From positions 99,260-163,259 of the forward strand of contig NZ_CAJNAT010000016.1 of NCBI RefSeq assembly GCF_905220705.1: a DNA stretch of 64,000 bases, in the 5' to 3' direction. The position numbers and the translations under genes were made by a program. Under the pieces are notes generated by a model. It ran no database searches. It saw only the letters and a list, made by a program, of their open reading frames with translations, and had not been told where the DNA came from. The first letter of the stretch is position 1; each line of letters begins with the position of its first letter. Positions 42,703 to 51,560 of the stretch are shown piece by piece. Origin of the DNA: Paraburkholderia domus (GTDB lineage: Bacteria > Pseudomonadota > Gammaproteobacteria > Burkholderiales > Burkholderiaceae).

Positions 42703-44259
42703 ATGGTCAACAGACAACCGCTGCCGGGAAGCGAGCGAACGGCAGAACAAGGTTCGACAGTCGTTGGGCAATGCGATCCAGCAGAACGGATCGAGGTTTT
42801 CGTGATATTGCGCCGTCAGCGGCAGGCGCAGTTCGACGCACTGATGAGCAAGATCGAAGCGGGTGACCCGAGCGTCAAACCGCTGTCGCGTGAGGCGTTT
42901 GCAAAAGATTACGGCGCTTCGCCGGACGACATCGCCAAGGTCAAAGCCTTTGCCGTCGCACACGGCTTGACGGTGATGCGGGAAGATCCGGCCGCGCGCC
43001 AGGTGTTACTGAGTGGCACGATCGCTCAGTTCCAGACCGCGTTCGGCGTCAAGCTGGAACATTACCAGCATCACACCGCGGGCCAGTTCCGCGGCCGCAC
43101 CGGCACGATCAGCGTGCCGGACGATCTGCACGGCATCGTGCAAGCCGTACTCGGACTCGATAACCGGCCTCAGGCGCGGCCGCACTTTCGCATCCGGCCG
43201 CCGTTCCAACCGGCCAAGGGGCATCCGGTGTCCTTTACGCCGCTGCAGCTCGCGTCGTTATATCAGTTTCCGCAAGGCGACGGCAGCGGCGAATGCGTCG
43301 GCATCATCGAACTCGGCGGTGGGTACAACACGTCCGACCTCAAGAGTTACTTCGCGAGCCTTGGCGTGGCTTCACCAAAAGTGACACCGGTCGGCGTCGA
43401 TCAGGGTAGCAATCAGCCGAGCGGCGACCCGAATGGGCCCGACGGCGAAGTCACGCTCGACATCGAAATCGTCGGTGCCATCGTGCCTGGTGCGGCAATC
43501 GCGGTCTATTTCACGCAGAACAGCGACGCCGGATTCATCGACGCGGTGAGCCGCGCAGTGCATGACACGACCAACAATCCCTCGGTCGTCTCGATCAGTT
43601 GGGGTGGCCCGGAGTCGAGCTGGACCAGCCAGTCGCTGCAAGCTTTCAACAGCTTGCTGCAAACAGCGGCGGCCCTCGGTGTGACGGTCTGTGCGGCGTC
43701 GGGCGATAGCGGTTCGAGCGACGGCTCCGGCAGCGATCAGGTCGACTTTCCTGCGTCGAGTCCTTACGTGCTGGCATGCGGCGGCACGAACCTGAGCGCG
43801 TCGGGTACCTCGATCTCGCATGAGGTGGTGTGGAACGACGGTGCGCAAGGCGGCGCGAGCGGTGGTGGCGTGAGCCGGACCTTTCCGGTGCCGGTGTGGC
43901 AGCAAGGTCTGTCGGCCACTTCATCGCATGGCGGCAAGACCGCGCTCAGCGGGCGCGGCGTGCCGGATGTGGCGGGCGATGCGTCGCCTGTCACGGGCTA
44001 CAGCGTGCTAATCGACGGCACGCAGACGGTGGTCGGCGGCACCAGCGCGGTCGCACCGCTGTGGGCGGCGTTGATTGCGCGGATCAATGCGGCGAAGGGC
44101 CACCCGGTCGGTTTCATCAACCCGAAGTTGTACAAGGTGCCGGGTGCGTGTAACGACATCACCCAGGGCAACAACGGCAGCTTCGCCGCGTCGCCGGGCT
44201 GGGATGCGTGTACGGGACTCGGCAGTCCCGATGGTCAGAAGGTGGCGGCGGCACTATAG
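42703..44259 (+). CDS. S53 (sedolisin/kumamolisin-type) acid serine peptidase
   Basis: A 518-residue prepropeptidase. Residues about 30-155 are the pro-kumamolisin activation domain; the catalytic domain begins at FTPLQLASLYQFP. The Glu-Asp pair is E249-x3-D253 (GEVTLDIE), the oxyanion Asp is D335 (SGDSG), and the nucleophile is S448 in GGTSAVAPLWA. The calcium site is formed by DITQGN and GWDACTGLGSP near the C-terminus. Such enzymes are secreted, self-activate and work at low pH. No classical signal peptide is seen. AGGAGA precedes the ATG. An S10 carboxypeptidase follows, so the pair could degrade proteins in acid surroundings. Confidence 0.92.
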   Translation: MVNRQPLPGSERTAEQGSTVVGQCDPAERIEVFVILRRQRQAQFDALMSKIEAGDPSVKPLSREAFAKDYGASPDDIAKVKAFAVAHGLTVMREDPAARQVLLSGTIAQFQTAFGVKLEHYQHHTAGQFRGRTGTISVPDDLHGIVQAVLGLDNRPQARPHFRIRPPFQPAKGHPVSFTPLQLASLYQFPQGDGSGECVGIIELGGGYNTSDLKSYFASLGVASPKVTPVGVDQGSNQPSGDPNGPDGEVTLDIEIVGAIVPGAAIAVYFTQNSDAGFIDAVSRAVHDTTNNPSVVSISWGGPESSWTSQSLQAFNSLLQTAAALGVTVCAASGDSGSSDGSGSDQVDFPASSPYVLACGGTNLSASGTSISHEVVWNDGAQGGASGGGVSRTFPVPVWQQGLSATSSHGGKTALSGRGVPDVAGDASPVTGYSVLIDGTQTVVGGTSAVAPLWAALIARINAAKGHPVGFINPKLYKVPGACNDITQGNNGSFAASPGWDACTGLGSPDGQKVAAAL

Positions 44260-44450
44260 TCTGATGAGTCGCGGACCGGTTCGGATGGCGCCTGGCTGAC
44301 CGGCAACTCAGGCGCTCACCTGCCGCCCGCGCTTAGTCCCGAGGTGCGCTGCTTTCAGGCCGCAGGCGGTATGGTGCATAGCTTCAAGAGACGCAAGCAG
44401 CACAGGACACACAAGAGACATCAAGACGTTAACGTACCCATGGAGCGATC

Positions 44451-46115
44451 ATGACGAACACCGAGTCAGCTTCCGTTAGTCCGCAGTCGTCACACAATAC
44501 GCATGCTGCGGCCGCAACGGCCGCCGCCGGCGCGTCGCACAAAGCAGGGGATCAGCCGTTCTTCGATCCGGTTGCCTATGGCAACGGGCCGGACGATTCC
44601 GTCACCGATACCACTGAAACCGCCGCGATTACGCACCATTCGATCGTGATCGGCGGGCAGAAGATCAACTACACGGCGACTGCCGGTCACCTCGTGATTG
44701 TCGACCCGAGCAGTTCGCAGCCTGAAGCCAAGATGTTCTACGTCGCGTTCACGCAGGACAATCAGAAGGAGGAAGCCCGTCCGGTGACTTTCTTCTACAA
44801 CGGCGGCCCGGGTTCGTCTTCGGTGTTCGTGCTGCTGGGCTCGTTCGCGCCGCGCCGCATCAAGACGTCGATGCCGGGCTTTACGCCGCCCGCGCCGTAC
44901 TCGATGGAAGACAACCCGGACAGTCTGCTCGACAAGAGCGACCTCGTCTTCATCAATCCGGTCGGCACGGGCTACTCGGCTGCCATTGCGCCGAAGACGA
45001 ACCGCGCCTTCTGGGGTGTCGACCAGGACGCAGACTCGATCAAGCAGTTCATCAAACGCTTTCTCACCAAGAACAATCGCTGGAATTCGCCGAAGTACCT
45101 GTTCGGCGAGTCTTACGGCACGGCGCGCAGTTGCGTGCTGGCGTACCGGCTGCACGAAGACGGCGTCGATCTGAACGGCATCACGCTGCAATCGTCCATT
45201 CTCGATTACACGCAATCCGGCAACCCGGTCGGCGCGCTGCCCACAGCCGCCTCGGATGCCTGGTACCACAAGAAACTCGGTATCGCGCCGCGGCCGACCG
45301 ACCTTGGCACGTTTGCCGAAGAAGTGGCGCAATTCGCTCGCACCGACTATCTGGCGGCGCTGCGCAAGTTTCCGACTACGGATTCCGCAACGGTCGAAAA
45401 GCTTAGCGAATACACCGGTATCGACAAAACCACCTTGCTCGCCTGGAGCCTGGATATCTCATCATACGACAGCCGAGGTAATTCGCTGTTTTTGACCACG
45501 TTGCTGAAATCGCAGGGTCTCGCGCTCGGCGAATACGACGGCCGCGTGACGGCGATCAACACCGGCATCGCCGGTAAGATCGATCCGAATTCCGGCGGCA
45601 ACGATCCAACCATGACGGCGGTGACCGGCGTCTACACGACGATGTGGAACGTGTATCTCAACGAGCAGTTGAAATACACGTCGAATTCGGCGTTCACCGA
45701 CCTCAACGATCAGGCGTTCCAGTATTGGGACTTCAGTCACATCGATCCGACCGGCGCGCAAAAGGGGCTCGACGCGAAGGGCAACATCATTCTGTACACC
45801 GCCGGTGATCTTGCCGCCGTGATGGCGCTCAATCCTGACCTGAAGGTGCTGTCGGCGAACGGTTTCTTCGATTACGTCACGCCGTTCTATCAGACTGTGC
45901 TCGATCTGCAGCAAATGCCGCTTCTCAGCCAGCAGGTCCGGCAGAATCTGTCGGCGCGTTTTTACCCGTCGGGGCACATGGTCTATCTCGACGGTGGCTC
46001 GCGTACCGCGCTCAAGGGGGATCTTGCCAAGATGTATGACGCAACGGTGTCCAATACTCAGGCGCTCGGGCGTATTCGCGCCTTGCAGGCTCGGGTGGTG
46101 CATCAGGCGAAGTAG
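44451..46115 (+). CDS. S10-family serine carboxypeptidase
   Basis: A 554-residue alpha/beta-hydrolase peptidase. The substrate-binding FYNGGPGSSSVF (115-126) and nucleophile GE-S221-YG are clear, with the Asp in SANGFFDYVTPF and His in YPSGHMVYLD. An Ala/Thr-rich N-terminal stretch replaces a clear signal peptide. Serine carboxypeptidases trim C-terminal residues at acid pH. It lies 190 bases after the S53 endopeptidase gene on the same strand, which suggests joint action, though the gap allows a separate promoter. Confidence 0.92.
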   Translation: MTNTESASVSPQSSHNTHAAAATAAAGASHKAGDQPFFDPVAYGNGPDDSVTDTTETAAITHHSIVIGGQKINYTATAGHLVIVDPSSSQPEAKMFYVAFTQDNQKEEARPVTFFYNGGPGSSSVFVLLGSFAPRRIKTSMPGFTPPAPYSMEDNPDSLLDKSDLVFINPVGTGYSAAIAPKTNRAFWGVDQDADSIKQFIKRFLTKNNRWNSPKYLFGESYGTARSCVLAYRLHEDGVDLNGITLQSSILDYTQSGNPVGALPTAASDAWYHKKLGIAPRPTDLGTFAEEVAQFARTDYLAALRKFPTTDSATVEKLSEYTGIDKTTLLAWSLDISSYDSRGNSLFLTTLLKSQGLALGEYDGRVTAINTGIAGKIDPNSGGNDPTMTAVTGVYTTMWNVYLNEQLKYTSNSAFTDLNDQAFQYWDFSHIDPTGAQKGLDAKGNIILYTAGDLAAVMALNPDLKVLSANGFFDYVTPFYQTVLDLQQMPLLSQQVRQNLSARFYPSGHMVYLDGGSRTALKGDLAKMYDATVSNTQALGRIRALQARVVHQAK

Positions 46116-46482
46116 TTTGCTGCCGAAGCTTTGCGTGAGCGGCACGCGGGCAGAGGCGTGTGCCTTTATCCAGCGGTTCGGTGCGGGCTTGCAATGTGGC
46201 TTCAAGCACGGCAAGACCGCGCCGGCAATCACCTGCGAGCGCATCTGGACGCATCTTCACCAACCTGTGCAAGTGCGCGTTCTTCACGCGAGAATATTGA
46301 ATGTGTTTTAATTAGTCTGCGAATAGAACTATTGCGTGCCGCAGCCGGCGCGCCGACGAATGAACGCAGGCATTGCAGACAGGCGTCGCATCATCCATTA
46401 CGGCGACGCAACCAGCAGTACATACCAGGCGATTCCGCCGACGCTCGCGCGCCGGTGCGGCGCCGCGCGTCCTGCCCGCAAG
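46116..46482. other. Intergenic region with an AT-rich stretch
   Basis: 367 bases. The part at 46288-46335 (AATATTG, TTTTAATTAG, AATAGAAC) is much richer in A/T than its surroundings and likely carries the promoter of the next gene. I found no gene, repeat or terminator. Confidence 0.4.
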
Positions 46483-47013
46483 ATGCGCGTTGTGCTCCTG
46501 CTCGGCTTCGCCGCGGTACTTGCATTGCGCGTCGGTGAAGCCCACGCCCAGGTTTCAGCGATGCTCGACGAGCGCGTCACGCAGGAGTCGGTCGGCGAAA
46601 CGATTTGCCGGCCCGGCTACGCCGACACGGTCGCACCGCCGTTCGACGAGCTGATGGCGCACAAGGAGCGCATGCTTGCCGCGCGTGGCATCGACGCCGA
46701 TAACGGTTTCGCTTTCGCGCTGGACAGGCGCGTGCCCATTGTGCTCGGCGGCTCGCCGAATGCCCCCTCCAATCTCGATCTTCTGCCGTGGGCAGGCCAG
46801 CAGGGCGAGCGTCGCAAGGCGCGCGCCGCGGTCATGCTCAAGCGCTGCGTTTGCGAAGGGAAGCTGAGCCTCGCGGAGGCGCAAGCCGCGATTGTCGGTA
46901 ACTGGTCGGTGGTCTATTCGGGCTTCAGCCAGACGTCTTGCGACGTGAGCCGTCTCGATGTCGCGACCGGCGACAGCAACGGGCGAGGTGACGGTGGCGA
47001 CAACGCACCATGA
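46483..47013 (+). CDS. Exported protein of unknown function
   Basis: A 176-residue protein with a signal peptide (MRVVLLLGFAAVLALRVGEAHA). The mature part has Cys in TICRPG, RCVCEG and TSCDV, a central GIDADNGFAFALDRRVP segment and EAQAAIVGNWSVVY. The last features resemble nuclease-like or phage-derived periplasmic proteins, but I cannot place it in a family. Its frame runs further upstream, but the signal peptide fixes the start. It is followed by another small exported protein. Confidence 0.6.
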   Translation: MRVVLLLGFAAVLALRVGEAHAQVSAMLDERVTQESVGETICRPGYADTVAPPFDELMAHKERMLAARGIDADNGFAFALDRRVPIVLGGSPNAPSNLDLLPWAGQQGERRKARAAVMLKRCVCEGKLSLAEAQAAIVGNWSVVYSGFSQTSCDVSRLDVATGDSNGRGDGGDNAP

Positions 47014-47113
47014 TGCCGCCCGTGTTCGCCTGCGTTGCCTTCGTGGGTCGTTCGCGCGTATTCAGCCGCGCCGCTCGCAGCGCGCTGCCCCAACTTATTC
47101 CCGGAGAATCACC

Positions 47114-47464
47114 ATGATCCATTCACGCCTTGCCGCATTGGCGCTCACGGTCGGCTGTTTGTCCGGCAGCGTAGCGGCGCTTGCCGCCGAACCCGTGCGC
47201 TGTGGCGGCGCCGACTCGCTACGGATTCGCGGCGACGTGCCCGCGGCAATCAGTTTCGACGTTTACCAGCAATTGCAGCCGGCGAACGCGCAGCGCGTCG
47301 CGCTGTTCCAGGCGGCAGGCGAGGTGAAACGTCTGTCGGACGGGTTGGCGGTGTGTGAAATTGCCGACGACGGCGTCGACGATCCTTCCGCGGTGCTGGT
47401 TCACGTGCCTCAAGGCAAGAATGCGTGGTGGGTGAGCGCGGCCAACGTGCAAGCGGCGGACTGA
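47114..47464 (+). CDS. Small exported protein of unknown function
   Basis: A 116-residue protein with a signal peptide ending at ALAAE. The mature chain has two cysteines (VRCGGADS and LAVCEIADDG), probably one disulphide, in an otherwise beta-rich sequence ending VLVHVPQGKNAWWVSAANVQ. GGAGA precedes the ATG. It may be cotranscribed with the preceding exported protein 100 bases upstream. No family recognised. Confidence 0.65.
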   Translation: MIHSRLAALALTVGCLSGSVAALAAEPVRCGGADSLRIRGDVPAAISFDVYQQLQPANAQRVALFQAAGEVKRLSDGLAVCEIADDGVDDPSAVLVHVPQGKNAWWVSAANVQAAD

Positions 47465-47640
47465 TCCCGACGATCAGCCCGCCCTTTGCGCACGTCCCCC
47501 GCAGGATGCCAGCGGCGATGCGTATCGCGGCCCGGTTTTTTCGCGTCCAGCGTCCGCGTCGGGCGCGTGCGCCGGGTCTGCACCACTGAATGAACATGTG
47601 TTTTGCTATTTTTACCGCTGCTTATTCAGGTACAGTGCAT

Positions 47641-47666
47641 AAACGGAAGTTTTAAAGTCCGTTTTT
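47641..47666 (+). terminator. Hairpin with T tail upstream of the microprotein gene
   Basis: AAACGGA and TCCGTTT pair over a 10-nt loop and are followed by two more T. It could end the preceding transcript or form part of the leader of the next one. Confidence 0.4.
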
Positions 47667-47744
47667 ACGACTTTGTGTCGCATCGCTTTTGTTGTCGATT
47701 GTGGCTATCCTGAAAACAGGACGAATTTCGAAGGGGAGATTTAA

Positions 47745-47891
47745 ATGGTTGCCTTCTATCTGACATTGGCTGCTTTGGGTGCGGCTGGTGCTGCATTGAT
47801 CCGCCAGCTCGCGGCTGCTCAGGCAAAACAGCGTGCCGCGCTGCGCCCGGTGCGTGTGCATGCCGCGGATCGCAGTACGCGCCGAGGGTAG
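47745..47891 (+). CDS. 48-residue membrane-anchored microprotein
   Basis: ATG with an excellent ribosome site (AAGGGGAG, 7 bases upstream) opens a frame of 48 codons: MVAFYLTLAALGAAGAALIRQ gives one hydrophobic helix, and the rest is basic (KQRAALRPVRVHAADRSTRRG). Its stop is only 5 bases before the next start, so it looks coupled to the RRM protein. The strong ribosome site and spacing make it more than chance. The positive tail would face the cytoplasm. Confidence 0.55.
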   Translation: MVAFYLTLAALGAAGAALIRQLAAAQAKQRAALRPVRVHAADRSTRRG

Positions 47892-47896
47892 GCGGC

Positions 47897-48166
47897 ATGA
47901 ACCTGATCGTGCGCAATATCGCGGAATCGTGCAGCGAGCAGGAAGTGCGGGAATTCCTCAAGCGTGAGCTTGGGCATTACGCGAAACATGTCGAGGTGGT
48001 CGACGCCGGCAAACCCAGCGCCTACGCGACCGTCGAGTTGGACGCGGACGTGCCGTATGTGGGCGAGGTGATCGCGCGGCAGATTCAAGGCAAGCATTTG
48101 GGTGGCCTGGCGCTCGAGGCGAGCGCCGATCTGTTTAGCGACGACGCATCGCCGCCTGCTCACTGA
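47897..48166 (+). CDS. Small RRM-like RNA-binding protein
   Basis: An 89-residue protein with a beta-alpha-beta-beta-alpha-beta pattern: MNLIVRNIAESCSEQEVREFLKRE (RNP2-like strand and helix), AYATVELDADVPYVGEVIARQI (RNP1-like strand and helix) and a final LGGLALEASAD strand. The aromatic residues usual in RNP1 are partly replaced, so RNA binding is likely but weak in evidence. It follows the microprotein directly. Bacterial RRM proteins of this size act as RNA chaperones or regulators. Confidence 0.7.
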   Translation: MNLIVRNIAESCSEQEVREFLKRELGHYAKHVEVVDAGKPSAYATVELDADVPYVGEVIARQIQGKHLGGLALEASADLFSDDASPPAH

Positions 48167-48295
48167 GCCGGTCGCCGCTGCGTTCGCCGAACGCGTCGGA
48201 TGCGTCGAATGCGTCAATTTGGAGAGAAAGCGCGGCGTCTGGCGTATTCATGACGCGCATCCTCTCCGCGCATTCCGGTTGTTACATTCCCTTTC

Positions 48296-49156
48296 TCATT
48301 CCCCATTTGCCTTCAGCGGCCAATCGAACGGCGTGTAGGGCAACGCCCGCTTGTGCCGAGTGACATCGTAGAAGCGCAAAACCGTCTCGCGCGCGGCGTC
48401 GCTCACGGGTTTGCCCTCCAGAAAGTCGTCGATATCGTCGTAAGGGATGCCGTACGCGTCTTCGTCCGGCCGTAGTGGACGCAACATTTCCAGGTCGGCG
48501 GTCGGCACCTTGTGCGCCAGCGCTTCGGGCGCGCCCAGGGCTTTGGACAGTGCCCGCACACGGCGTTTGTTCAGTCCGGTGAGCGGCAGAACATCGGCGC
48601 CGCCGTCGCCGAACTTCGTAAAAAATCCCATGACCGATTCGGCCGCGTGGTCCGTGCCGATCACCACACCGGCCCTGGCGCCGGCTACCGCGTATTGCGC
48701 GATCATTCGCTGCCGCGCCTTGATATTGCCGTGGATGAAATCCTGCTGTGAATCGTCGTTAAATCGCACGCCGCTGTTATCCAGCGCGGCGAGCATTGCA
48801 TCGGCGGCGGGTTTGATATCAATGATGAGATTTTCGTCGGCGCGAATGAAACTCAAGGCCAGCAGCGCGTCGGCTTCATCTTTTTGCACGCCGTAGGGTA
48901 AACGGATCGCGACGAAACGCGCGTCGTAATGTTCGGCGCGCAGCCGTTCGACCGCGAGTTGTGCAAGCCGCCCGGAGGTAGTCGAATCGACGCCGCCGCT
49001 GATGCCGAGCACGTAGGTTTTCAGGCCGTTGCTGCGCAGATAGTTCGCCAGAAAAGCGACCCGGCGCTCGATTTCCCGTGCGGGGTCGAATTCCGCGGCA
49101 ACGTGCATTTCCGCTGCGATGCTTGCCTGGCGTGCGGCTGGGTCTTGTTGCGTCAT
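48296..49156 (-). CDS. nadE: NH3-dependent NAD+ synthetase
   Basis: A 286-residue amidotransferase-like synthetase. The ATP-binding P-loop SGGVDST follows GLKTYVLGI; other family motifs are IHGNIKARQRMIAQYAVA (seen as GNIKAR), VIGTDHAAESVMGFFTKFGDGGADVLPL and LTGLNKRRVRALSKALG. It amidates nicotinate adenine dinucleotide to NAD+. GGAGGAAAGAGG lies just before the ATG at 49156. It is the ammonia-using short form without a glutaminase domain. Stand-alone gene. Confidence 0.95.
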   Translation of the reverse strand: MTQQDPAARQASIAAEMHVAAEFDPAREIERRVAFLANYLRSNGLKTYVLGISGGVDSTTSGRLAQLAVERLRAEHYDARFVAIRLPYGVQKDEADALLALSFIRADENLIIDIKPAADAMLAALDNSGVRFNDDSQQDFIHGNIKARQRMIAQYAVAGARAGVVIGTDHAAESVMGFFTKFGDGGADVLPLTGLNKRRVRALSKALGAPEALAHKVPTADLEMLRPLRPDEDAYGIPYDDIDDFLEGKPVSDAARETVLRFYDVTRHKRALPYTPFDWPLKANGE

Positions 49157-49571
49157 ATTCCTCTTTCCTCCGTGTGCGATGTCGCGGGTGTCGACCACGA
49201 ACGCTCGCGCGGATTGCACGAGCGGCCGACCGACGAACGGGCCTGTTCTGCGGGCGTGATAAAGCGAATCAGTTTCACGGTTTTATCGCGGCTATTGGCT
49301 TTACGTTCACGTTGCGCTGCTTTTAAACCGCTGCGCAGCGAGTTAAATATTGCCGGCCTTTGCAGTGATACTGGTGAATTAGCCGATTCTTCATCGACAG
49401 ATGCCAATGTGCTTAGTAACATCCTCGTTCCGAGCGCCGCATGAGCCGGCGAGCAGTCAATAATAATCAGGTTTGCTCAAATACGCGATGAACTACCCCA
49501 ATCGGCCTGGCCCGCCTGCACCGGACCGCAGTACTTCTGCGTCCGTAGATCGTCGAAGCGAAGTAGTGTCT
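49157..49571. other. Divergent region between nadE and the L,D-transpeptidase gene
   Basis: 415 bases, partly open in the transpeptidase frame from 49473 but without a signal peptide there. No hairpin or repeat stands out; it should contain promoters for both genes. Confidence 0.4.
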
Positions 49572-50582
49572 ATGTCGGATTTACTCTCTGCGCCGTGTTC
49601 CGCGCGCGCAGTTCGTTCAGTACGCTATCTGACGCGCGCGTTGGGGGCCGTCTTTTGTGCGGTGTCGTGTGGCGTCGCTATTGCGGCATCGGGCGCGGCT
49701 TCGGCTTCAGGCACCGCGTCCACCCGGGCATCGGCATCCGCAGCGGCGAACCACCCGGCGCGCGCCATCGACGCGTCGGCCGTTGCCGCGGCCGACGCGG
49801 TCGGCGTGGTCGACCCGCGTCGCGCGTTCCTGTTGCGGGACATGTTCGCGCAAGACGTGACGCGTCGGCTGAAAGTGCCGGCTGCGGAGCAGCGCGCCTA
49901 TGCCAACCGCCTGCAAACGGCGCTGGGCGAGCATATGCTCGGCAATCTGTCGGGCGAGTATGTCGTGATGGTGGATCGCAACGCCAACGTTCAGGCGCTG
50001 TTCATCTATTTCCGGGCAACCCCGGCCGATAGCTGGCAGATGATCGGTGCGTCGCCGGTTTCAACGGGCCGGCCCGGTGAGTACGATCACTTCATCACAC
50101 CGCTCGGCGTGTTCGAACATACGCCGTCCAACATGGATTTCCGCTCCGAAGGCACGCTGAACGAGAATCACATCCGCGGCTACGGCAAGCGCGACATGCG
50201 GATCTTCGACCTTGGCTGGGCCGAGGGCGAAAGGGGTTGGGGCAAGGGCGGCATGTCACAGATGCGTTTCCAGATGCACGCCACCGATCCGGACCGGCTC
50301 GAGCCGCTGCTCGGTATTCGCCATTCGAAGGGCTGCGTGCGGATTCCCGCGTCGCTCAATGCATTTATCGACCATTACGGCATTCTCGACGCCGAATATG
50401 CAGCGCTCGTCGAGTCAGGCAAATCGCTGTGGGTGTTGAAAAGCGATCGTCAGGTGACGCCATGGGCGGGGCGCTACATCGTCGTGGTGGATTCGGAACG
50501 CAAGAGCCGCCCAGCCTGGGCACCGGCCCCGGGCAGCAAAGTGCGCGCAAAAGTGCCGGCCGGCGCCGATACGGCGGATTGA
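49572..50582 (+). CDS. L,D-transpeptidase (YkuD/ErfK-type domain)
   Basis: A 336-residue exported protein. From the ATG at 49572 the N-terminus forms a signal peptide (RYLTRALGAVFCAVSCGVAIAA) followed by an Ala/Ser linker. The YkuD domain carries the first His in DHFITPLGVFEHTP and the catalytic Cys in RHSKGCVRIP. L,D-transpeptidases make 3-3 peptidoglycan cross-links or attach proteins to the wall. Earlier in-frame starts at 49473 and 49488 would put more than 40 residues before the signal core. Some catalytic-domain relatives are toxins, but this one looks like a wall enzyme. Confidence 0.82.
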   Translation: MSDLLSAPCSARAVRSVRYLTRALGAVFCAVSCGVAIAASGAASASGTASTRASASAAANHPARAIDASAVAAADAVGVVDPRRAFLLRDMFAQDVTRRLKVPAAEQRAYANRLQTALGEHMLGNLSGEYVVMVDRNANVQALFIYFRATPADSWQMIGASPVSTGRPGEYDHFITPLGVFEHTPSNMDFRSEGTLNENHIRGYGKRDMRIFDLGWAEGERGWGKGGMSQMRFQMHATDPDRLEPLLGIRHSKGCVRIPASLNAFIDHYGILDAEYAALVESGKSLWVLKSDRQVTPWAGRYIVVVDSERKSRPAWAPAPGSKVRAKVPAGADTAD

Positions 50583-50614
50583 TCCGCGAGTTGACGGACG
50601 GGCCCAACAACCCC

Positions 50615-51529
50615 TCACGACCGCGCCAGCAGCACACCCACCAGCGCCACGGCAAATCCGGCGATCTGCACCGGCAGTAGCGTTTCGCCGAAGCCGACAT
50701 ACCCTTCGAGCGCGGCGAGCGGCGGCGCGAGAAACATTAGCGCGGTTGCGCGCGCAGCGTCGCCGCGCCTGACCATCCACACCAGCAAGGTGACGCTGAC
50801 CCCGGACAGCATCACGATGCCCCACGCAAGCGACCCCCATAAAGTGACCGATGCAATCCAGCGATGCTCGCCGAGTGCCATCGCAAGAGTCGCCGCAACG
50901 ACCGCAGCGCCGAAATTCTGCACCGCACTTGCGCTACGGATATCGGCCCTTGCCAGCGACGTCTTCTGAAACAGCGTGCCGGCGGTGATCGCGCCGATCG
51001 CGACGATCGAGATGAAGACGACCAGCCAGGGCGGCGCGTTGCCATGTTGGGTGGACGGTGCAGCCGCGGCGAGTTTCGGTTCGAGAACCAGCACGACGCC
51101 GGCAAGGCCGAGTGCCATCCCGGTCCAGCCGCGCCGCGACAGGCGCTCGCCAAACAGAGGCGCCGCGACGGCAGCCGTTGCGAGCGGCTGCAGCGCGCCG
51201 AGCAAGGCCATCACACCGGCGCTCAAGCCCTGTGCGACGGCCCAGTAGCCCGCGCCGAGATAGACACCTTGCAGCAGCGCGCCCGCAAGCAGATGCTTGC
51301 CGAGATCGCGCCCGGTTGGCCACGCGGCACGTGCGGCGAGCGCGGCAAGCGCGAATATCAGCGCGGTGCCGCCAAAGCGCGCGAGCAGGAACAGATTGGG
51401 ATCGGCATAGGGTGTGATCGCCCGGGCGACCACGAAACCGGTCGACCACAACACGACAAATACGGCGGCGATTGAAAAAGCGAGCATCTGGAACGGGTAG
51501 CGTCGAAAGCGGCCATGTTGCCGGGACAC
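50615..51529 (-). CDS. EamA/DMT-superfamily exporter
   Basis: A 304-residue inner-membrane protein with ten predicted helices in two EamA repeats: ARFGGTALIFALAALAAR and VYLGAGYWAVAQGLSAGVMALLGALQPLATA in the first, then the matching LVWMVRRGDAARATALMFLAPPLAALEGYVGFGETL in the second. It exports small metabolites such as amino acids or purines. An ATG 14 codons in (51487) is an alternative start. It lies 31 bases from the next gene on the same strand. Confidence 0.92.
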   Translation of the reverse strand: MSRQHGRFRRYPFQMLAFSIAAVFVVLWSTGFVVARAITPYADPNLFLLARFGGTALIFALAALAARAAWPTGRDLGKHLLAGALLQGVYLGAGYWAVAQGLSAGVMALLGALQPLATAAVAAPLFGERLSRRGWTGMALGLAGVVLVLEPKLAAAAPSTQHGNAPPWLVVFISIVAIGAITAGTLFQKTSLARADIRSASAVQNFGAAVVAATLAMALGEHRWIASVTLWGSLAWGIVMLSGVSVTLLVWMVRRGDAARATALMFLAPPLAALEGYVGFGETLLPVQIAGFAVALVGVLLARS

Positions 51530-51560
51530 GCGCGGCGCGTCTTGTTCGAAGCTGCAATCA

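Noticed and set aside
49690..49800. Ala/Ser-rich low-complexity DNA considered as a tandem repeat
   Set aside because: It is only the linker after the signal peptide of the L,D-transpeptidase; no exact repeat unit was found.
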